A stretch of DNA of 64,000 nucleotides from Pachyseris speciosa (lineage: Eukaryota > Cnidaria > Anthozoa > Scleractinia > Pachyseridae): positions 692,501 through 756,500 of the forward strand of contig JAEMWC010000246.1 of the NCBI GenBank assembly GCA_016490735.1, written 5' to 3'. The notes below the pieces were generated by a model, which worked only from the letters and a program-made list of their open reading frames with translations, was not told where the DNA came from and did no database searches. Position numbers and translations under genes: made by a program. Positions 50,000 through 63,047 of the stretch are shown here, piece by piece (the stretch's first letter is position 1; each line of letters starts with the position of its first letter).

Positions 50000-51534
50000 A
50001 AGGGAGACTTTTGACTGCGCAGGCGCGTAAATTTTTATGTTTTCTCAAACAGGGCTGAAAAACGGCAGCGCATGTGCATTGACCTGCGGCGAAAAACGCA
50101 GGCTCGGGCGCGCGCTTATTAAATATGCCCAGCTTTTCGTGGGAGGAAAACACCCTGGCTTTAAAGTGAAAAAATAAGGATGCCCTTTAAAAGATAAGAA
50201 TTTAATTTGAATTTTCCTAGAGGAAAGAAATTTTCTCAAAAATTTAGAGGGTGTAGGAATTATGTAAAAATCGTTTTCTCGTGGAAAAGGGTCCCCGCGC
50301 GGACTTGTTTCAAAAGTTGCGACAAAATGCTTACGGGGTTGTCTTAGTATTGGCTTTTTCTCGCACATTTCTCGTCGGTTTATAGAAATTGTTGGTTTTC
50401 TGGGAAAACAAGAAACGCTCAAAAAGTCTGCTTAGGCGAAATAAGCCCCTTACCAACCGGTTGGCTAGAGCAGGAAACATGCCAGCAGGAACTCAAACGT
50501 GCGTGAGGCATCGGCGATCGATCGAGGGACAGTACAATCACTGTTCGTCGCCTCTACTTGACACGCACACAAAAAAATTCCAGTCATTCCAGTTTGACTT
50601 TATGCTGTATTGGATAATTATGGGGAGAGAAAGCAGAACTATCGACCAGGCAGCAAGTTGTGTCACGCGTGTAAACGAATCTATTATTTGAATGAAGTTG
50701 TAAACAATTCTACCATGCACAGAAGAAAATGCAAGAAGGTAAGCGTTAATCCTATCATGTTGTTATTCTTTCAGTGACCGTACGTTGTAATAGCATTCTT
50801 TTGTTATTTTGTATACAAAAAAAAAATGATGAAAGGAAGACCCACCAGAACGAAATGGAGGTCGATGTCAACGAGCTCTACAGACAAGAGGCAGAAAAAA
50901 GCAATCACCTTTAATCTAGCCTGACCGAGATGAAAGAACAGTTAACAGACATGCAAGGTTATTGCATCTCATCTACTTTTCCTTTTCTTCTCTCATATTT
51001 AATAAATACCGGTTTTTTTTTTCTAGAATCAACAGTCAACAAAAAAGTGAAATCTTTTCAAATTGCCCTGTATAAACTTCAACAAACAACTCCATAGCAG
51101 AAATTATACATCCCAGATGAAAATGTCCACCAAAAAATATAGTCCCGGGCTTTTCCAAAAATTGCTCAACTGTATTGCTGGAATAACTTACCAAAGAAAA
51201 GAAAGGAGCTTCAAGATCAGAAAGTGGTTTCTCTACTTCACATCATTGCAGACATATTTAATTTAAAAATTTGGAAATTATTAAGACTTTTTTCAGAATT
51301 TAGACACTGTTGGTAATTGCAGTAACACTGCAAACAAACTTGTGATTTCCATAGCAGGTCTCAAAAGACATCTTTACTACAAAAGGAAAGGTGCTTGTTT
51401 ACAGCCAACTGTGGCATATCCCTGCAGGGTGTATCCACTGGCCAGGTTCTAGTTTTCAGCACAACATCCTAGACAGTACAGCAGTTAAAAGGAAACTTAA
51501 GTAAAGGACATAAAGAACATGTATCTCAACATCT
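50000..51534. other. Intergenic DNA upstream of the DUF7869-like exon
   Basis: No exon could be supported. If the 52220 ORF has upstream exons they may lie here, but none is recognisable from the sequence alone. Confidence 0.4.
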
Positions 51535-51625
51535 GCAGAGAGCAACCGCACCCCGACTTTAGCAACTCAAATTTTGGCAAAAAAGTTTTTCTGGTCAATG
51601 TTGAAAGTGTGTAGGACATGTGCAT
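51535..51625. mobile_element. End fragment of the 13800-type TA element
   Basis: CGCACCCCGACTTTAGCAAC and AAATTTTGGCAAAAAAGTTT match, inverted, 14590-14640. Confidence 0.6.
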
Positions 51626-52219
51626 TCTCAGTACCATTAAACCGTTCATAAAACTCTGGCCCCGGTTCCTGAAAAGCCGATTAGTGCTAATCGAGGGTTT
51701 CAAATCCTGATAATCGAGGAATAAAATTTATCCTCCGGTTAGATTTCAGTCCATAGAAATTCACGAAAATATCAAATGAATTTTTGGTAGAAAACAGTCC
51801 TCTAACGGCAGTGAACGATCGACAAACCGAGGCGCACAAATACACATCTCTTGCATTATTTTCTTGCCTCACCGAAAATAATTAAGTAGGCTTAAGACAA
51901 TCACAGCTGAACTCAGTTACACAGAAATTGTATTCTAACGGAGGTTTCACGAAAAAGAAAATAAGCTTGAGCTTCATTTAAGGTTTTAACTATGCTGAAC
52001 GCGAGGGAAATTAAAAACAACTGGCAACGACTAAAATATACATTCATTCTGTTTTTTCCCGCGCATTGTCATTTTTGTGCCCACTTGGCGTTACTTTTCC
52101 TTAACAAAATATCGTTTAATGTAATGCGTCAATATATTGTATTGTATTGTAATGTCAATAATAAATATCTCGAACTAAAAATATCTGAAAAGATCCTTTC
52201 AACTCTTTTTCTATTCTAG

Positions 52220-53617
52220 GTGAGGAATCATATCAAGTCATTTCCTAGGATGACCAGCCACTACTCCCGGGAGGATAATGCACTGAAAAGATACCTAAGT
52301 CCCGACTTGAACGTCAACAGAATGTATCTAATGTATATAGAAAAACAAGAACCACAAGTGGCCCAGCGAAAACAGGAAATTGTTACCGCAAGGCAGGAAA
52401 AGCGATTCCCCTTACCTGAACCAATCAAGCCGGTAGTCTCAAGGGACAGGTATTATAGGATATTTAACTCTGACTTTAATTTTGGGTTTGGTCTTCCCCG
52501 TTCGGACACCTGTGCCACTTGTGACAGACTTAATCTCGCCATTAAGTCTAATCCAAGTGACACAAATGCCCGTCGCCAGCTAGCGGATCACCAGGATCAG
52601 GGAGACAAAGGGTACCAGTCCATGCGCGGTGACACATTGGCAGCTGTCGCCAGCTGGTCCAATATTCGCCGTCCCCTTGGGTCAGCTCCCCATAACTCTG
52701 TGGATGCTGTGGATATGATATCGTTCGACTTCCAACAGAACCTTGGTACCCCCAATCTGCAGCACAATGACATGTTCTATGCTCGTCAGTTGTGGACGTA
52801 CAACTTCGGCATCCATGATTGTGTTGTAGGAAAGGGATACATGTACATGTGGGATGAGACAGTGGCAAAACGTGGATCCTCGGAGGTTGCCTCTTGTCTA
52901 AAGCATTTCTTTCAGGCCTACCGCTCGGGTGCTAGGTCTCTGCTTTCGTATTCTGATGGTTGCGGTGGCCAAAACAAAAACCTCACTATCGTTGGCTTGT
53001 ACAATGAACTTCATTTAAGTGGGGTCTATGACATCCTTAATCATAAGTTCCTCACAAGGGGTCATACCTTCCTCAGGAATGACACTGACTTCGCCCAAAT
53101 CGAGAAGAGGAAGGCAAGTGCTACGGTGTACCTTCCGAGTGATTGGTTCTCTGTGGTTAAAGAAGCCAACCACAAGAGCCCCTTCGAAGTGGTTCCAATG
53201 CAACAGGAGGACTTTATGAACTTTAAGGATCATATTTCTAGCAAGTACACTAACCGTAATGTTTCTTCGAGTGGGTCCACTTTTCGTGACATCCACTGGC
53301 TCAACTTTGGTTGGGGAGAAGAAGTAGACCCTGTCACTAAAAAGGTCACGTTAGTGCACCATCCAAACGAGGTCTGGATGCGCTGCACTTATTCTGTTGG
53401 GGAACCTTGGAAAAAGGTGAAGATCCTGAAGGATAGACCAGGCAATGTTGCTTTGGACCGGTTGTACCCCAACCCTTTGGTTCCAGCAGCGGCGAAGGTC
53501 CGTGACCTTAAAAAGATGGCTAGGGACTACATTCCTTCACCCCAGCGAAACTTTTACTTGGAAATGACTGAAGAAGATGACGATGGAGCGGAAACAGAAC
53601 ATGAAGACGATGACTAA
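52220..53617 (+). CDS. DUF7869-like transposon protein, long 3' exon
   Basis: 465 open codons, with no Met until codon 11 (ATG 52250). An acceptor TTCTATTCTAG ends at 52219, so this is probably the last exon of a split gene. The protein has a CxxC pair (98-101) and three acidic sites placed as in RNase H-like transposases: ISFDFQQN (D170), [10 protein letters not shown] (D246) and [11 protein letters not shown] (D288/D290/E295). It ends with an acidic tail. The catalytic identity is inferred; the family is widespread in cnidarian genomes as a mobile-element product. Unlike the other elements here it has no stop or frameshift, so it is recent or maintained. Confidence 0.65.
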   Translation: MRNHIKSFPRMTSHYSREDNALKRYLSPDLNVNRMYLMYIEKQEPQVAQRKQEIVTARQEKRFPLPEPIKPVVSRDRYYRIFNSDFNFGFGLPRSDTCATCDRLNLAIKSNPSDTNARRQLADHQDQGDKGYQSMRGDTLAAVASWSNIRRPLGSAPHNSVDAVDMISFDFQQNLGTPNLQHNDMFYARQLWTYNFGIHDCVVGKGYMYMWDETVAKRGSSEVASCLKHFFQAYRSGARSLLSYSDGCGGQNKNLTIVGLYNELHLSGVYDILNHKFLTRGHTFLRNDTDFAQIEKRKASATVYLPSDWFSVVKEANHKSPFEVVPMQQEDFMNFKDHISSKYTNRNVSSSGSTFRDIHWLNFGWGEEVDPVTKKVTLVHHPNEVWMRCTYSVGEPWKKVKILKDRPGNVALDRLYPNPLVPAAAKVRDLKKMARDYIPSPQRNFYLEMTEEDDDGAETEHEDDD

Positions 53618-53760
53618 CTTGTCGTTGTCTTGATTTTTGTGGACGTTCTCTTCATCTTTTTGGCCATTTCCATCCTTCTACAGCAACGGTTTCTTTAGAA
53701 ACCTCAAGTGTTGCTGCACTACTGCCTTTTTCTTTCTCTCTTTCTCTTTCTTTACGCTTT

Positions 53761-54035
53761 TCCTCCACGCTATTAGTGTACTTGCCACACCACCCTATTC
53801 TTTACTGTCTATCGGTTTTCATTTTTCTGTCTTTCTGTTTCTTTACGCCTTTCCTCCAAGCTATTAGTGTACTTGCCACACCACCCTATTCTTTACTGTC
53901 TATCTGTTTTCATTTTCCTTTTTCCTACCCTTTCCTTACTCTTTCCTCCAAGACATTAATGTACTTGCCACACTACCCTGCTCTTTACTGTCTACCAGCT
54001 TTCTCTTTCCTTATTGCCACTGTCTTGCCTACATG
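53761..54035 (+). repeat. Three tandem units of about 91 bp
   Basis: Starts at 53761, 53852 and 53944 with TCCTCCA(C/A)G; each unit has TTAGTGTACTTGCCACACCA or close, then CTTTACTGTCTA. Pyrimidine-rich; begins about 140 bp after the stop of the 52220 ORF, so probably in its 3' UTR. Confidence 0.8.
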
Positions 54036-54696
54036 TCCATATTTTGCTGTTTGGTACGTCCGATATCATTTCCCCGGCTCCTAGTCCACAAGTTATGTCC
54101 CATTCATTATTTTCATTTGATTTATTTTATGTTTAGTATACCTTTTATTCATTTATTTTTTTATCATACTCTTTAGTTTCTTTTTCCCTGGGTTTCCATT
54201 TATTTTGCTTAATTTTCGTTTATTTCAGTTTATTTGTTTTTTCCCCATAATTGTCTCTAGTTCCTGTTGATCCGTTTTTAATATTCCTTTGCTGGAAAAT
54301 TGGTACCGGGCCATTTGAAAATTAAAGTCAGTTAAATATCATCTTTTTTATTCCAACACCTTTCAGTAACTTTCAAAATACCAGCGAGACAAATGCAAGC
54401 ATTCTACGTTGCTTGTATTTTTGGTACCTGTTTACCTGTTAGGTGCTGTTATTTTAGGGACACTGTTACGAGGGTGTATGTGCCAGTTTCTGGAATCGAA
54501 ACTTGTGAATTACAGCCTGTATTTTTCACGTTGAAGTCTTAATTTCAAAATACCGTCGACTAGTAGGGGCAGTTACGGTGGAAAACGGATAACTCGAAAA
54601 GGATATTTCAAATTTATTTGAAACGAGCCTGGTTTTCGTATGCAAATCCGTGACTGTGTTCCATTACCTTGTGCAATAACAGGAAACAGTAAAACT

Positions 54697-54937
54697 GGGC
54701 CCGGTTGTTCGAAAGCCGATTAACTTAATCCAGGATTAGCGTAAACTTTGGTTGCAGTTTTTAACTTTTGGATGAAAGTTTCTTTTGCTGGCTTTTGCTT
54801 TTCAGGATTCACGTCCTTTAATCTAAAACTTTGCAGAATATCAGCGTTGGACAACGTTCGTGAATATAGAAATTAACTCCCTGAATATAGAAATTAACTC
54901 TTGGATTAGGGTTAATCGGCTTTCGAACAACCCGGCC
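54697..54937. mobile_element. MITE with GGCCCGGTTGTTCGAAAGCC ends
   Basis: The left end is repeated inverted as GGCTTTCGAACAACCCGGCC. Inside, GAATATAGAAATTAACTC occurs twice in tandem. A partial relative begins near 51656 (CCCCGGTTCCTGAAAAGCCG). Confidence 0.8.
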
Positions 54938-55614
54938 GTGATGTTGGCTCCTTTATCAGTTGTGTCGTGACTACCGGCTTGATTGGCAATCGACCATTAT
55001 CTGAGTTGAAATCACCGCAGGTACTTTCTTAGAACTGATACTGTAATGTGAAAATAATCTCCATTTTAAAAATTTCTATTGTTATTAGAAATCAAAAACC
55101 GTACTACTTTTGGTGATACAAAAAGTATCGACACTGTACATAGGTGTCATAGCTATCCGATAGTAATACTGTAAAGTAATACTTAAGATTGAGCCAGTTG
55201 TTAGCATTGGTTGAAAAAATGTTTGTAAAATTTGGCGTAGGGTCGATTAAAATAAATTATACATTGTACATAGTAGTACTTAATTAATAATAACCATTCA
55301 ATAATAATAATAATAATAATAGTAATGTGACACGTTGACTTTGAAGATTGCTTAGCATTGTTTGAGATAAAGATTTGTAAGAACAACCAAAGTACTTTGT
55401 TTAAATAAATATATAGTTAACATTTAACACTGGGTACTTGGTTTTATTCGTATGTAAGAAGCGTCGCCTCTTAGTGATCCGAGAAAAACAGCTTTATACG
55501 AACCATAAACTTGGGAAATTTATACGGAAATTCTGAAATCTCTGTCAAGATGTTCAAAACTCTGTTCAAGTTTCGAAATAAAAATTCTAGTCACGCGTGA
55601 CGTTTACTGAGTGT
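54938..55614. other. Intergenic DNA
   Basis: No gene seen; an (AAT)n run lies at about 55302-55320. Confidence 0.5.
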
Positions 55615-56020
55615 AAGCCTTGGCCAAACGGCAAATGTTTGATGATCAAACATCATCAAACATGGGAGACCAGACATGTTGATGTTTGAAGCCCTGGCCA
55701 AACGGTTCAAACATGTCTTATCAAACAACGTCAAACATCCGCACGCAAGGTGTTACGGGCCACACAATTACCCGGTATCTATGGATACAAGCGAATGAGA
55801 TAACGTATCTCTCATGTGCAAACAAAACATGTTTGTTATAGCTGGCCAAACGAACCAAATATCACCAAACAAACATGAGAACAAAAGAAATGTTTGAAGT
55901 TGTTTCATCGAATGTTTGATGCAGTTCAAACATCAAACACCATCAAACAAGCTGGCCAAACGGTGATCACCAAACAATGTTTGATGTTTGGTCGCCAAAC
56001 ATTTCCCGTTTAGACAGGGC
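55615..56020. mobile_element. MITE with iterated CATCAAACA
   Basis: The left end AAGCCTTGGCCAAACGGCAA pairs roughly with the right end around CCCGTTTAGACAGGGCTT. Between them ATGTTTG/CAAACAT and TGGCCAAACGG recur many times in both orientations. A second copy begins at 56028 and is cut after 45 bp. Confidence 0.7.
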
Positions 56021-56063
56021 TTGCCTTGGCCAAACGGCAAATGTTTGGTGATCAAACATCATC

Positions 56064-56275
56064 ATTGTTCAAGAAAACAAAAGGTTTCTTTTGTTTTTCG
56101 ATGAACGCAAGATCTCAAAAACCGCCGCCGAGTTTTTTCCATCCGTTTTTACTCGAATACGAAGCGCAAACCAGCGGAAAAAAGTGCAGGGCTGTAGTTT
56201 TCTATTAAATTAGAGACCACATGGAAAAATTCAGCTAATTTGGACGAAAAAACAAAAAAGAACAAAATTCGACAT
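56064..56275 (+). repeat. Dispersed repeat, copy 1
   Basis: Matches 59578-59820 at about 95 percent by eye (TTGTTCAAGAAAACAAAAGG, GAGTTTTTTCCATCCGTTTT, CTCGAATACGAAGCGCAAAC). The short shared frame is a by-product; no protein family recognised. The far end of copy 2 resembles the TIR of the 25313 MITE. Confidence 0.75.
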
Positions 56276-56329
56276 AGAATGGTTAGGAATCAATGTATAT
56301 GATCCACGCAGTTGTGAACGCAATTTATG

Positions 56330-56530
56330 CACTTGCAGGGCTGGGGGCATAACCGACCCAAATTACTTTAAGGGCTATTTTTTTTGTCCAAATCATCTGA
56401 ATTTTTGCATGTGGCCTTTGATTCAACAGAAAAACATTGCCACGCATTTTTTGCCAGTTTCCGTTTCTTTTTCGGAAAAAAAAAACGTATCCAAAAAACT
56501 CGTCATTCTTTGTTTCGCAAAAATCAAGGG
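56330..56530. mobile_element. Fragment of the 25313-type MITE, inverted
   Basis: GGGCATAACCGACCCAAATT and the inverse of the GGCCACATGCAAACATTCAG block of 25440-25460 are present in order. The other end is not recognisable. Confidence 0.6.
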
Positions 56531-58339
56531 AGCGGGACAAGGGAGTGTCTCCTATTTTTGTTGTCTACTGACAGGCAGCCGAAGCTGGCGATTCGTTTTA
56601 GGGAGCTTTAGCAACGAGGACGGAAACGGCAACGAGAGCGCCACAAAACAAGTTTAATGAGCAAAACAATCGCTCTGCACGCGCGTTTTACATTTTGGTA
56701 CATTTCTTTGTCGTCCTCGGCAAAACAACAACGTGAAAAGACCAAATTTTAGGTTTTCTCGAGAACGTGAGTGCACGACAGGAAATTTGTCTTTCTTTTT
56801 CCTTATTTTAAATACACTCGTGAAGATCTGTTTATCGAAACTTTTATATCGTCCTTGTCACCTAACACTTTTCAATTGATTTATTTGCTTCCGGTTTGTT
56901 TATACACAAGAGGGTAACGACAAGTGGGTAAAGACCAGGAAAACTGTAGTGGCTCTTGATATCAAAAGGAAACCTTTCACCACAACAGAACACTAATCGT
57001 CAAAAAAATCACAATCTCATTAATCAAGAATCCTATTTGGTGTAGGTATCTGGACAATCTCTATCAAATTGGCACACACTGGCTTTCTCTTTAGGTAAAA
57101 GCTTATTTAGAAGGTAATTTGCGCATGCTCACATGAAATACACTCCCATATGTGTCAGGGAACACATCCCGTATTTAATTCACACTGTTCCAATGGTGTG
57201 TTGCTGTATAGAATGGATGAGTTAAAGGAAGAATCTCCTCCCCCTTCTCCTCCTCCACGTCTAAAGCGGCAGAACGCCCTTTGGGGAACAAAGCTTCTTG
57301 AAGCTGTAAACCCAAAGGGTCCTACCGCTGACTGACTTCGTTCAGCTCTTCTTTCGAGGGGCCTTGGCCCCTCACACAATCGAAAAGTTAGGAGCATCTA
57401 AAAGAAATTTCTCAAATTTGCCCCAGGATTAAATCATGTCGGTTTTGCTGTAATCACAGCCAAACATTGCATCGTCTTTATTTCTTTTAAACTAACTACT
57501 GTGTAACAAAATCCCTACGCTGCCACATACGAGTCTGCAGGAACATAAAAATGGCGTAAAAATTAGTTTCAATTAACCGCCAGTGTAGTACTATTGTCAG
57601 TTTTTCTTTTGTTGACGCCTTGCGGTAGCCAACTGAACTAAAGTGACATTTAAAACGGTCATCTGGATCACTATTAGAATAAGTTTTAAATTGTTACAAT
57701 GAATGCGGTTTTTCTGCATTCGTATTAAAGACTCATTTTCACGCTTTTCTTGGTTGTCTATTTTAACACATGTATTGATCGATTTCTGCCCCAAATTTCG
57801 TCGCACTCGAGCTCTATAAGAAAATTGATTGTGAATTAAGACAATAAACTTAACTCTAATAACACAGGAAATTGTTCACTACAAATATTGTAATATTTTA
57901 CCGACAGTGATAGGCACGTTAGGTCTCCACGTTTAAATAAATGAATAATAATCTCACGATACCCGGGACAGTACAAACCCGGTAGAGAGCCGTCGAGAGA
58001 CGGCGAAAACAGATTGTAACATACATTACATTCAAGTGATTTTCATGAATACGCCATATTACTTAACAACTGGCGCTCGGTTTTGTTGGCACTAAGATAA
58101 AAAACAAAATAATAATTGGCTAGTCAGAAATTGGAATAACTTGCCGGGTGCCGAATGCAGTAGTGGCATATCTTTAGAAGTAACAGGAGAACAGACTTTC
58201 CATACCACCGACTAAGTCACCCTAGCCTGAAGCATAACCTAATAGCTACAAGAACAACAACCACAAACAAACTTACAATCCTGGTGTTGAGGAGCAGAAG
58301 TATAAGTCGGTATATTAGGCATACGCTGATTTTGCACCA
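56531..58339. other. Intergenic DNA, no supported gene
   Basis: The Pro-rich frame 57150-57335 (with SPPPSPPPRL) has no homologue I recognise and no splice context. A short hairpin-like CCCTTTGGGG/CCCAAAGGG pair lies near 57280-57320. Confidence 0.45.
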
Positions 58340-58469
58340 AGTATCTGCGGCCCGTTTCTCGAAGCTCCCGGTAATTAGCCGGTAATTTCCTCGGTAATCT
58401 TGTAAATCGGCAAACCGGCGAAAGAAAAAAGGAAAGAAAAAACAAAAAAGAAGGAGAAGTAGAAAACAT

Positions 58470-58680
58470 CAACCGGCCTTGAACGCGCGAATTACAGCGC
58501 GAAAGGCGAGCTCATCACCCGTGCGTTAACAAAGGTGTCTTACGCCAAAGCCACTACGTAATGATTTTAATCAATGAACGCAGCTTTCGCTTCGGCTCAT
58601 TGCACACCATTCAGCGATTCTTCGATATTTTTGGCTTCGTTTTTCTCGAAAACGAAAAGCAAATTCAAATTAATATTCAA
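58470..58680. repeat. Dispersed repeat pair, copy 1
   Basis: Matches 58920-59115 in direct order (TTGAACGCGCGA, AGCGCGAAAGGCG, TGAACGCAGCTTTCGCTTCG, CTCGAAAACGAAAAGCAAAT). The minus strand has a loose B-box-like GCGTTCAAGGC, so a tRNA-derived SINE is possible. Confidence 0.65.
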
Positions 58681-58919
58681 ATATCAAACTTGTAAAAGGA
58701 TTATCAAGTAATCAAACCTGAAAATCATTTTTACGGAGTGTTTGATTGTGCCCTTCTACTTTTAAAACAAGAGAAGTTGTTTAGGGAAGACGACGCCATG
58801 TAATTCAATACTGCGAAATTTTTTTTATTCCATGCAAGGGCAAAATGCTGTATAAATCTTTAAAAAATCATTAAACCGGCAAAAAAAAAAAAGAAAAAAA
58901 AAAAAGTAATTACCAATGT

Positions 58920-59115
58920 TGTAAGTCGGCTTTGAACGCGCGACTTAATAGCGCGAAAGGCGTGCTCATTACCCGTGCGCTGTTACCGGTTGATTACAAT
59001 GCCGTTGCTACGTAATGTTAATCATTGAACGCAGCTTTCGCTTCGCTTCATTGCACACCATTCACCGATTCTTCGATATTTTGGCTTCGTTTTTCTCGAA
59101 AACGAAAAGCAAATT
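58920..59115. repeat. Dispersed repeat pair, copy 2
   Basis: See copy 1 at 58470. It is preceded by an A-rich run at 58880-58905. Confidence 0.65.
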
Positions 59116-59577
59116 GGCGAAAAAAACAGCAAGGCATTGTTAAGTAAGTAAATTGAAGGCCATATGCAAAAATTTACACGTTCAAAATTGCCTTCAAGTG
59201 AAGTTTGCGAAGTGAAACAGATCAAGATATTGAAGAGCATTTGCAAATCGGCGAACCTTTCGATTTCTCCGAAAGTTCGAAGGTAGGTTTCAACACGAGC
59301 TTTTAGGGTTAATTTAAGCAGCGTTGACCGCGCGAGTTTTAGTTAATGCTGGTTTTGACTAAAAAAAAGGGTGGAGAAGAAGAAGAGACGAAATGGCGGA
59401 CCAAAAAAGTTTCGAATGTTCGCGCATCGAACCGTCATCTCGGAAAAACCACTGTCTACTTCGGCCCGCGCACTACCATTGCGCCGCCGATGAATCTATA
59501 ACAAATTGTGTTAATTTTAAATGAACAATGCTTGTATCGTTACAAACGAGTTGCGGCTACGCGATGCTTCACTGATT

Positions 59578-59820
59578 TCATTGTTCAAGAAAACAAAAGG
59601 TTTCTTTTGTTTTTCGATTAACGCAAGATCTCAAAAAGCGCCGCCGAGTTTTTTCCATCCGTTTTTACTCGAATACGAAGCGCAAACCAGCGGAAAAAAG
59701 TGCAGGACTGTAGTTTTCTATTAAATTAGAGACCACATGGTAAAATTCAGCTCATTTGGACGAAAAAAAAAAAAACCCGACAAAATTCGACATAGAATGG
59801 TTATGCCCCGACCCCTTCAA
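59578..59820 (+). repeat. Dispersed repeat, copy 2
   Basis: Counterpart of 56064-56275. It ends GGTTATGCCCCGACCCCTTC, similar to the inverse of the 25313 MITE end, which suggests one TIR family. Confidence 0.7.
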
Positions 59821-60384
59821 TTGAAGTCAGTCTGCTGACATTTCACAATGATTCACTATACCGGGTATAAACATACACCACATTTCACTGACACTTTACT
59901 GGTGTATATATCACCACAGGAGTGATTAACCAGCACCTCATACACCCTAAGGACATACAAAATTTTGCCCAGAGATGAATGCAAGTTAAACACTACTGAC
60001 TTCTGTTGCGTATGTCTAAATGACGTGTGTTGAAATTTAAAATGAATTTCAGGTCAAATTGATTTAAAATTATTTTGATTTGTAGTTTCCTGTTTCAGTT
60101 TTATGAGTATAAAACACAAATCCAACTAGTTTGAGATAATTTTGATCTGTAAATAATAATTATTTTAACCTACAACACATGCCTGAAGAAAGTAACATGG
60201 TAATTCTGAAAAGAACAACTTAATAAGGCATTACTGTCACAGAAGCGGTACAAAAAGACTGTTAAAAATTATTTTGTAACCTAAACAGGAGCAAAAACAT
60301 ACTTGTTTCTCCCCACACTAATAAAAATACAAGTACCAACTTAAGTGTTCTGACTTATTGTTTTACTGTTTTTCTCTCTCTGCA

Positions 60385-62068
60385 GTCGACATGTTTTATT
60401 TTTCTCATGTTGGATGACTTCAACAACATACATAAACTCCACATACCCACAGACCTGAATAAAACAAAATTATTGTTGTCCACATGTGCACTTGCTTAGC
60501 AGACATACACCATACAATCACGGAAGTACCTTCTGCACTCTTATTCTCATAGCCACTTTACAGATGAGTATCTCTGAATAAAGATGGCCATGAACAAATC
60601 TGCCTTGGTGGCATCAATATCACCTCAATTAAAGATGTAATGACCACTTTCTTAGTACACATGCAAAACCAGTTTCTGGACCAATCACCACCATACATGA
60701 AAAATATTGACCCAGGAAGACTACAGGCAGCACTACGGGAACAGAGGTTAATCTAAATGTGTCATACTTTTTAACAGTAACCCATTATCAGAATAAATTT
60801 AATACATTTTCAGTGCACATCTCTGTTCAGATGGTGGCAATTGTCAAAAATTATGAAAAGATTAAAACTCACAGCTTACATCAAAATAAAACATTACAAA
60901 CCAGTCAGCCAGAAAACAACAAAATCACAGAGTGGAATGAGATTTAGGCAGACTCCTCTGTTTTACTAATGACATTTAAAGAGGCAGTTGACTGTGTTTT
61001 TCTCCCGGTGTTTTTGTAGTGTGCAGAGCTGTGCTCTCACATACCTATTTTATTTGCTATTCAGATCAATCATCAGAACATGTTATGACATTAGAGACAT
61101 GTCTGTTGATTGATGAATTTGAACAAGATTTGAAAAGCATGGACAACTATAACACAGTCTTAGAACATGTACCATACTCAACAAATATTCACAACTACAA
61201 GAATACACCAAGAACTTCATTCTGTCACAACCTGTAGACTGGCCTGGATGGTACTATCCTCAAAAGTTAATAGCAAATGGTTGGAATTCAAGTATCAGTA
61301 TTAAACCAGAACAAGGGCCATTTCATGTGTGCCCAAATGCAAACGAAGATGTTGTTTACCACTTAAAGTTTTTTTTTTTGAGAAACTATATTCAAATGTC
61401 TTATGTGGAATTTTAGCAACAAAGCCCAAACCTCTCAGATCATCTCTATGTATCACTGCCGCATTACTTGTTTTGCAGCTAATACGATCTAAAGAACTAG
61501 AAAAGTTTGCTATGTATAAAGAACATGAATTTGTTACTATACTGTGCACCTCCTTGTACATGTTATCCCCCTGGTGTTTTTCTTTTTCGTTGTTCTTTTT
61601 CCCTGCCGGTGTTATACCAGTACAACATTTTTAGAACTGGGGACATGCAACTCTACGAGAAAGTAATGGCTGAAGTGGTGATTATTTTTATAACTATGCT
61701 GGGGAAGATGCCATTATGATAAATCAACATTGTTCTTCCTAAGCGACTGTGTGTACCAGAGTAATCACCTTCCACAATATTGGTCCAAAAAGGCCAGTCT
61801 CCTGAAGGTGATTACTGAGAAAAAAGTGGAAGTGTGGCATTCTGTGTTACAATAGAACACCAGAAAGTTTGAAATGGCCCAGGAGGTTGAAGAGACAGCC
61901 AAATCAATTGCATCATCAGGATTTCACAGCAACTTTATTGAGTCGTTTGTCCCACTCTACTGCCATGGCCAAAGTAAGCCAAACTTGTGGCTGATTGCTG
62001 GACAAAGAGGAGAGGTTTTACTTGATCTGTTCCACAGCATTTCACAGAACTGTGGCAAATCATACCAG
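60385..62068 (+). pseudogene. DUF6589-like transposon protein, decayed
   Basis: A chain of coding scraps in order: FIFLMLDDFNNIHKLHIPTD (60395-60455), MTTFLVHMQNQFLDQSPPY (about 60640-60750), ISIKPEQGPFHVCPNANEDV (about 61290-61360), ATKPKPLRSSLCITAALL (61420-61475), DMQLYEKVMAEVVIIFITML (61641-61700) and SLLKVITEKKVEVWHSVL (61797-61850), then HSISQNCGKSYQ up to a donor GTAACA at 62069. Frames change and stops occur between blocks, so it is dead. The family assignment rests on recalled pattern (LDDFHNIH, GPFHV, KPKPFRSSL). Confidence 0.55.
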
Positions 62069-63047
62069 GTAACAACCCTAAAAAGAAAAACATGTTTTAA
62101 ATTTTTAACTGTCGATATTCTGCATTTAAAAACATAACCAATTCATGCACGCATCCAGTTCAGGACATATTAGAATTCCATGACCTTAATCCCATTTTCA
62201 GATGCACTGCTGTTAACTGTAAATTGTTGAAGCTCTTTTAATACTGCCAAGCACAACCCATTTTGAAATGCAAATATTATGGTACGTCCAACAATAAGCC
62301 CCTCTAAAATTAAGTTCCCCATAAAATAAGCAGCAAAAAGGCGTTTTTAACATATATAAAAGACTAGGGCTCTATCTGGGCTATGAATGTTTGTGTACAT
62401 CTTTAATGTACAAGCCAACAAAGATTCCAATGGCAACAAACATACAAACAACACATTATTTATTTTAGGCAGAAACACTGTTGTGTTCATTTCTACTTCA
62501 AGTGGTATTTCCCTTTTGGGCAGTCATTTACATGGGAATTCTGGTGCTTCTGTTGCGTTTGCTGAATGCCAGCACTCATTTAAACTCCTCTCCTTAGTTC
62601 ATGAGTGTGAAAATTTTCAGTACGTTCTTAGAACAGTTACAATTAATTAAATGTAAAATTCCATTACAGGGGAAACTAGCAGGGCATTTCCCAGTTAAGA
62701 GTATTAACATAAGGAATTAAAGTTAATATTTTAGCAATGACCAGCAATCTTGGGAACCTTTCATGACCGCAACGAACACATTCGTATGATTTACAATCGG
62801 CCAAATGGAATCATTTCAAGTTAAGTTTTCAGAGCGTACGCGTTTTTGTAATTTGGGGGTCAAAAATTTTGTTAAGCGGGCATGTTAAGAACTAATATCT
62901 AAAGAAAGGTTTGTCCATTGAAGTTACCATTCAATATAAAGACCGCATTTTAAATAAAACAAGCTTTGATGCTGTACTTACCATGGAAATGTTTTCTTAA
63001 ATAGCTGTTGAAGCGCCCCACACCTCAGCCAAATACTTGGATTTCTA
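62069..63047. other. Intergenic DNA
   Basis: No gene recognised. The frame 62387-62650 is unsupported. Confidence 0.45.

Noticed and set aside
57150..57397. Pro-rich ORF (SPPPSPPPRL)
   Set aside because: Short, no recognised domain and no splice or promoter context; low-complexity chance frame is more likely.
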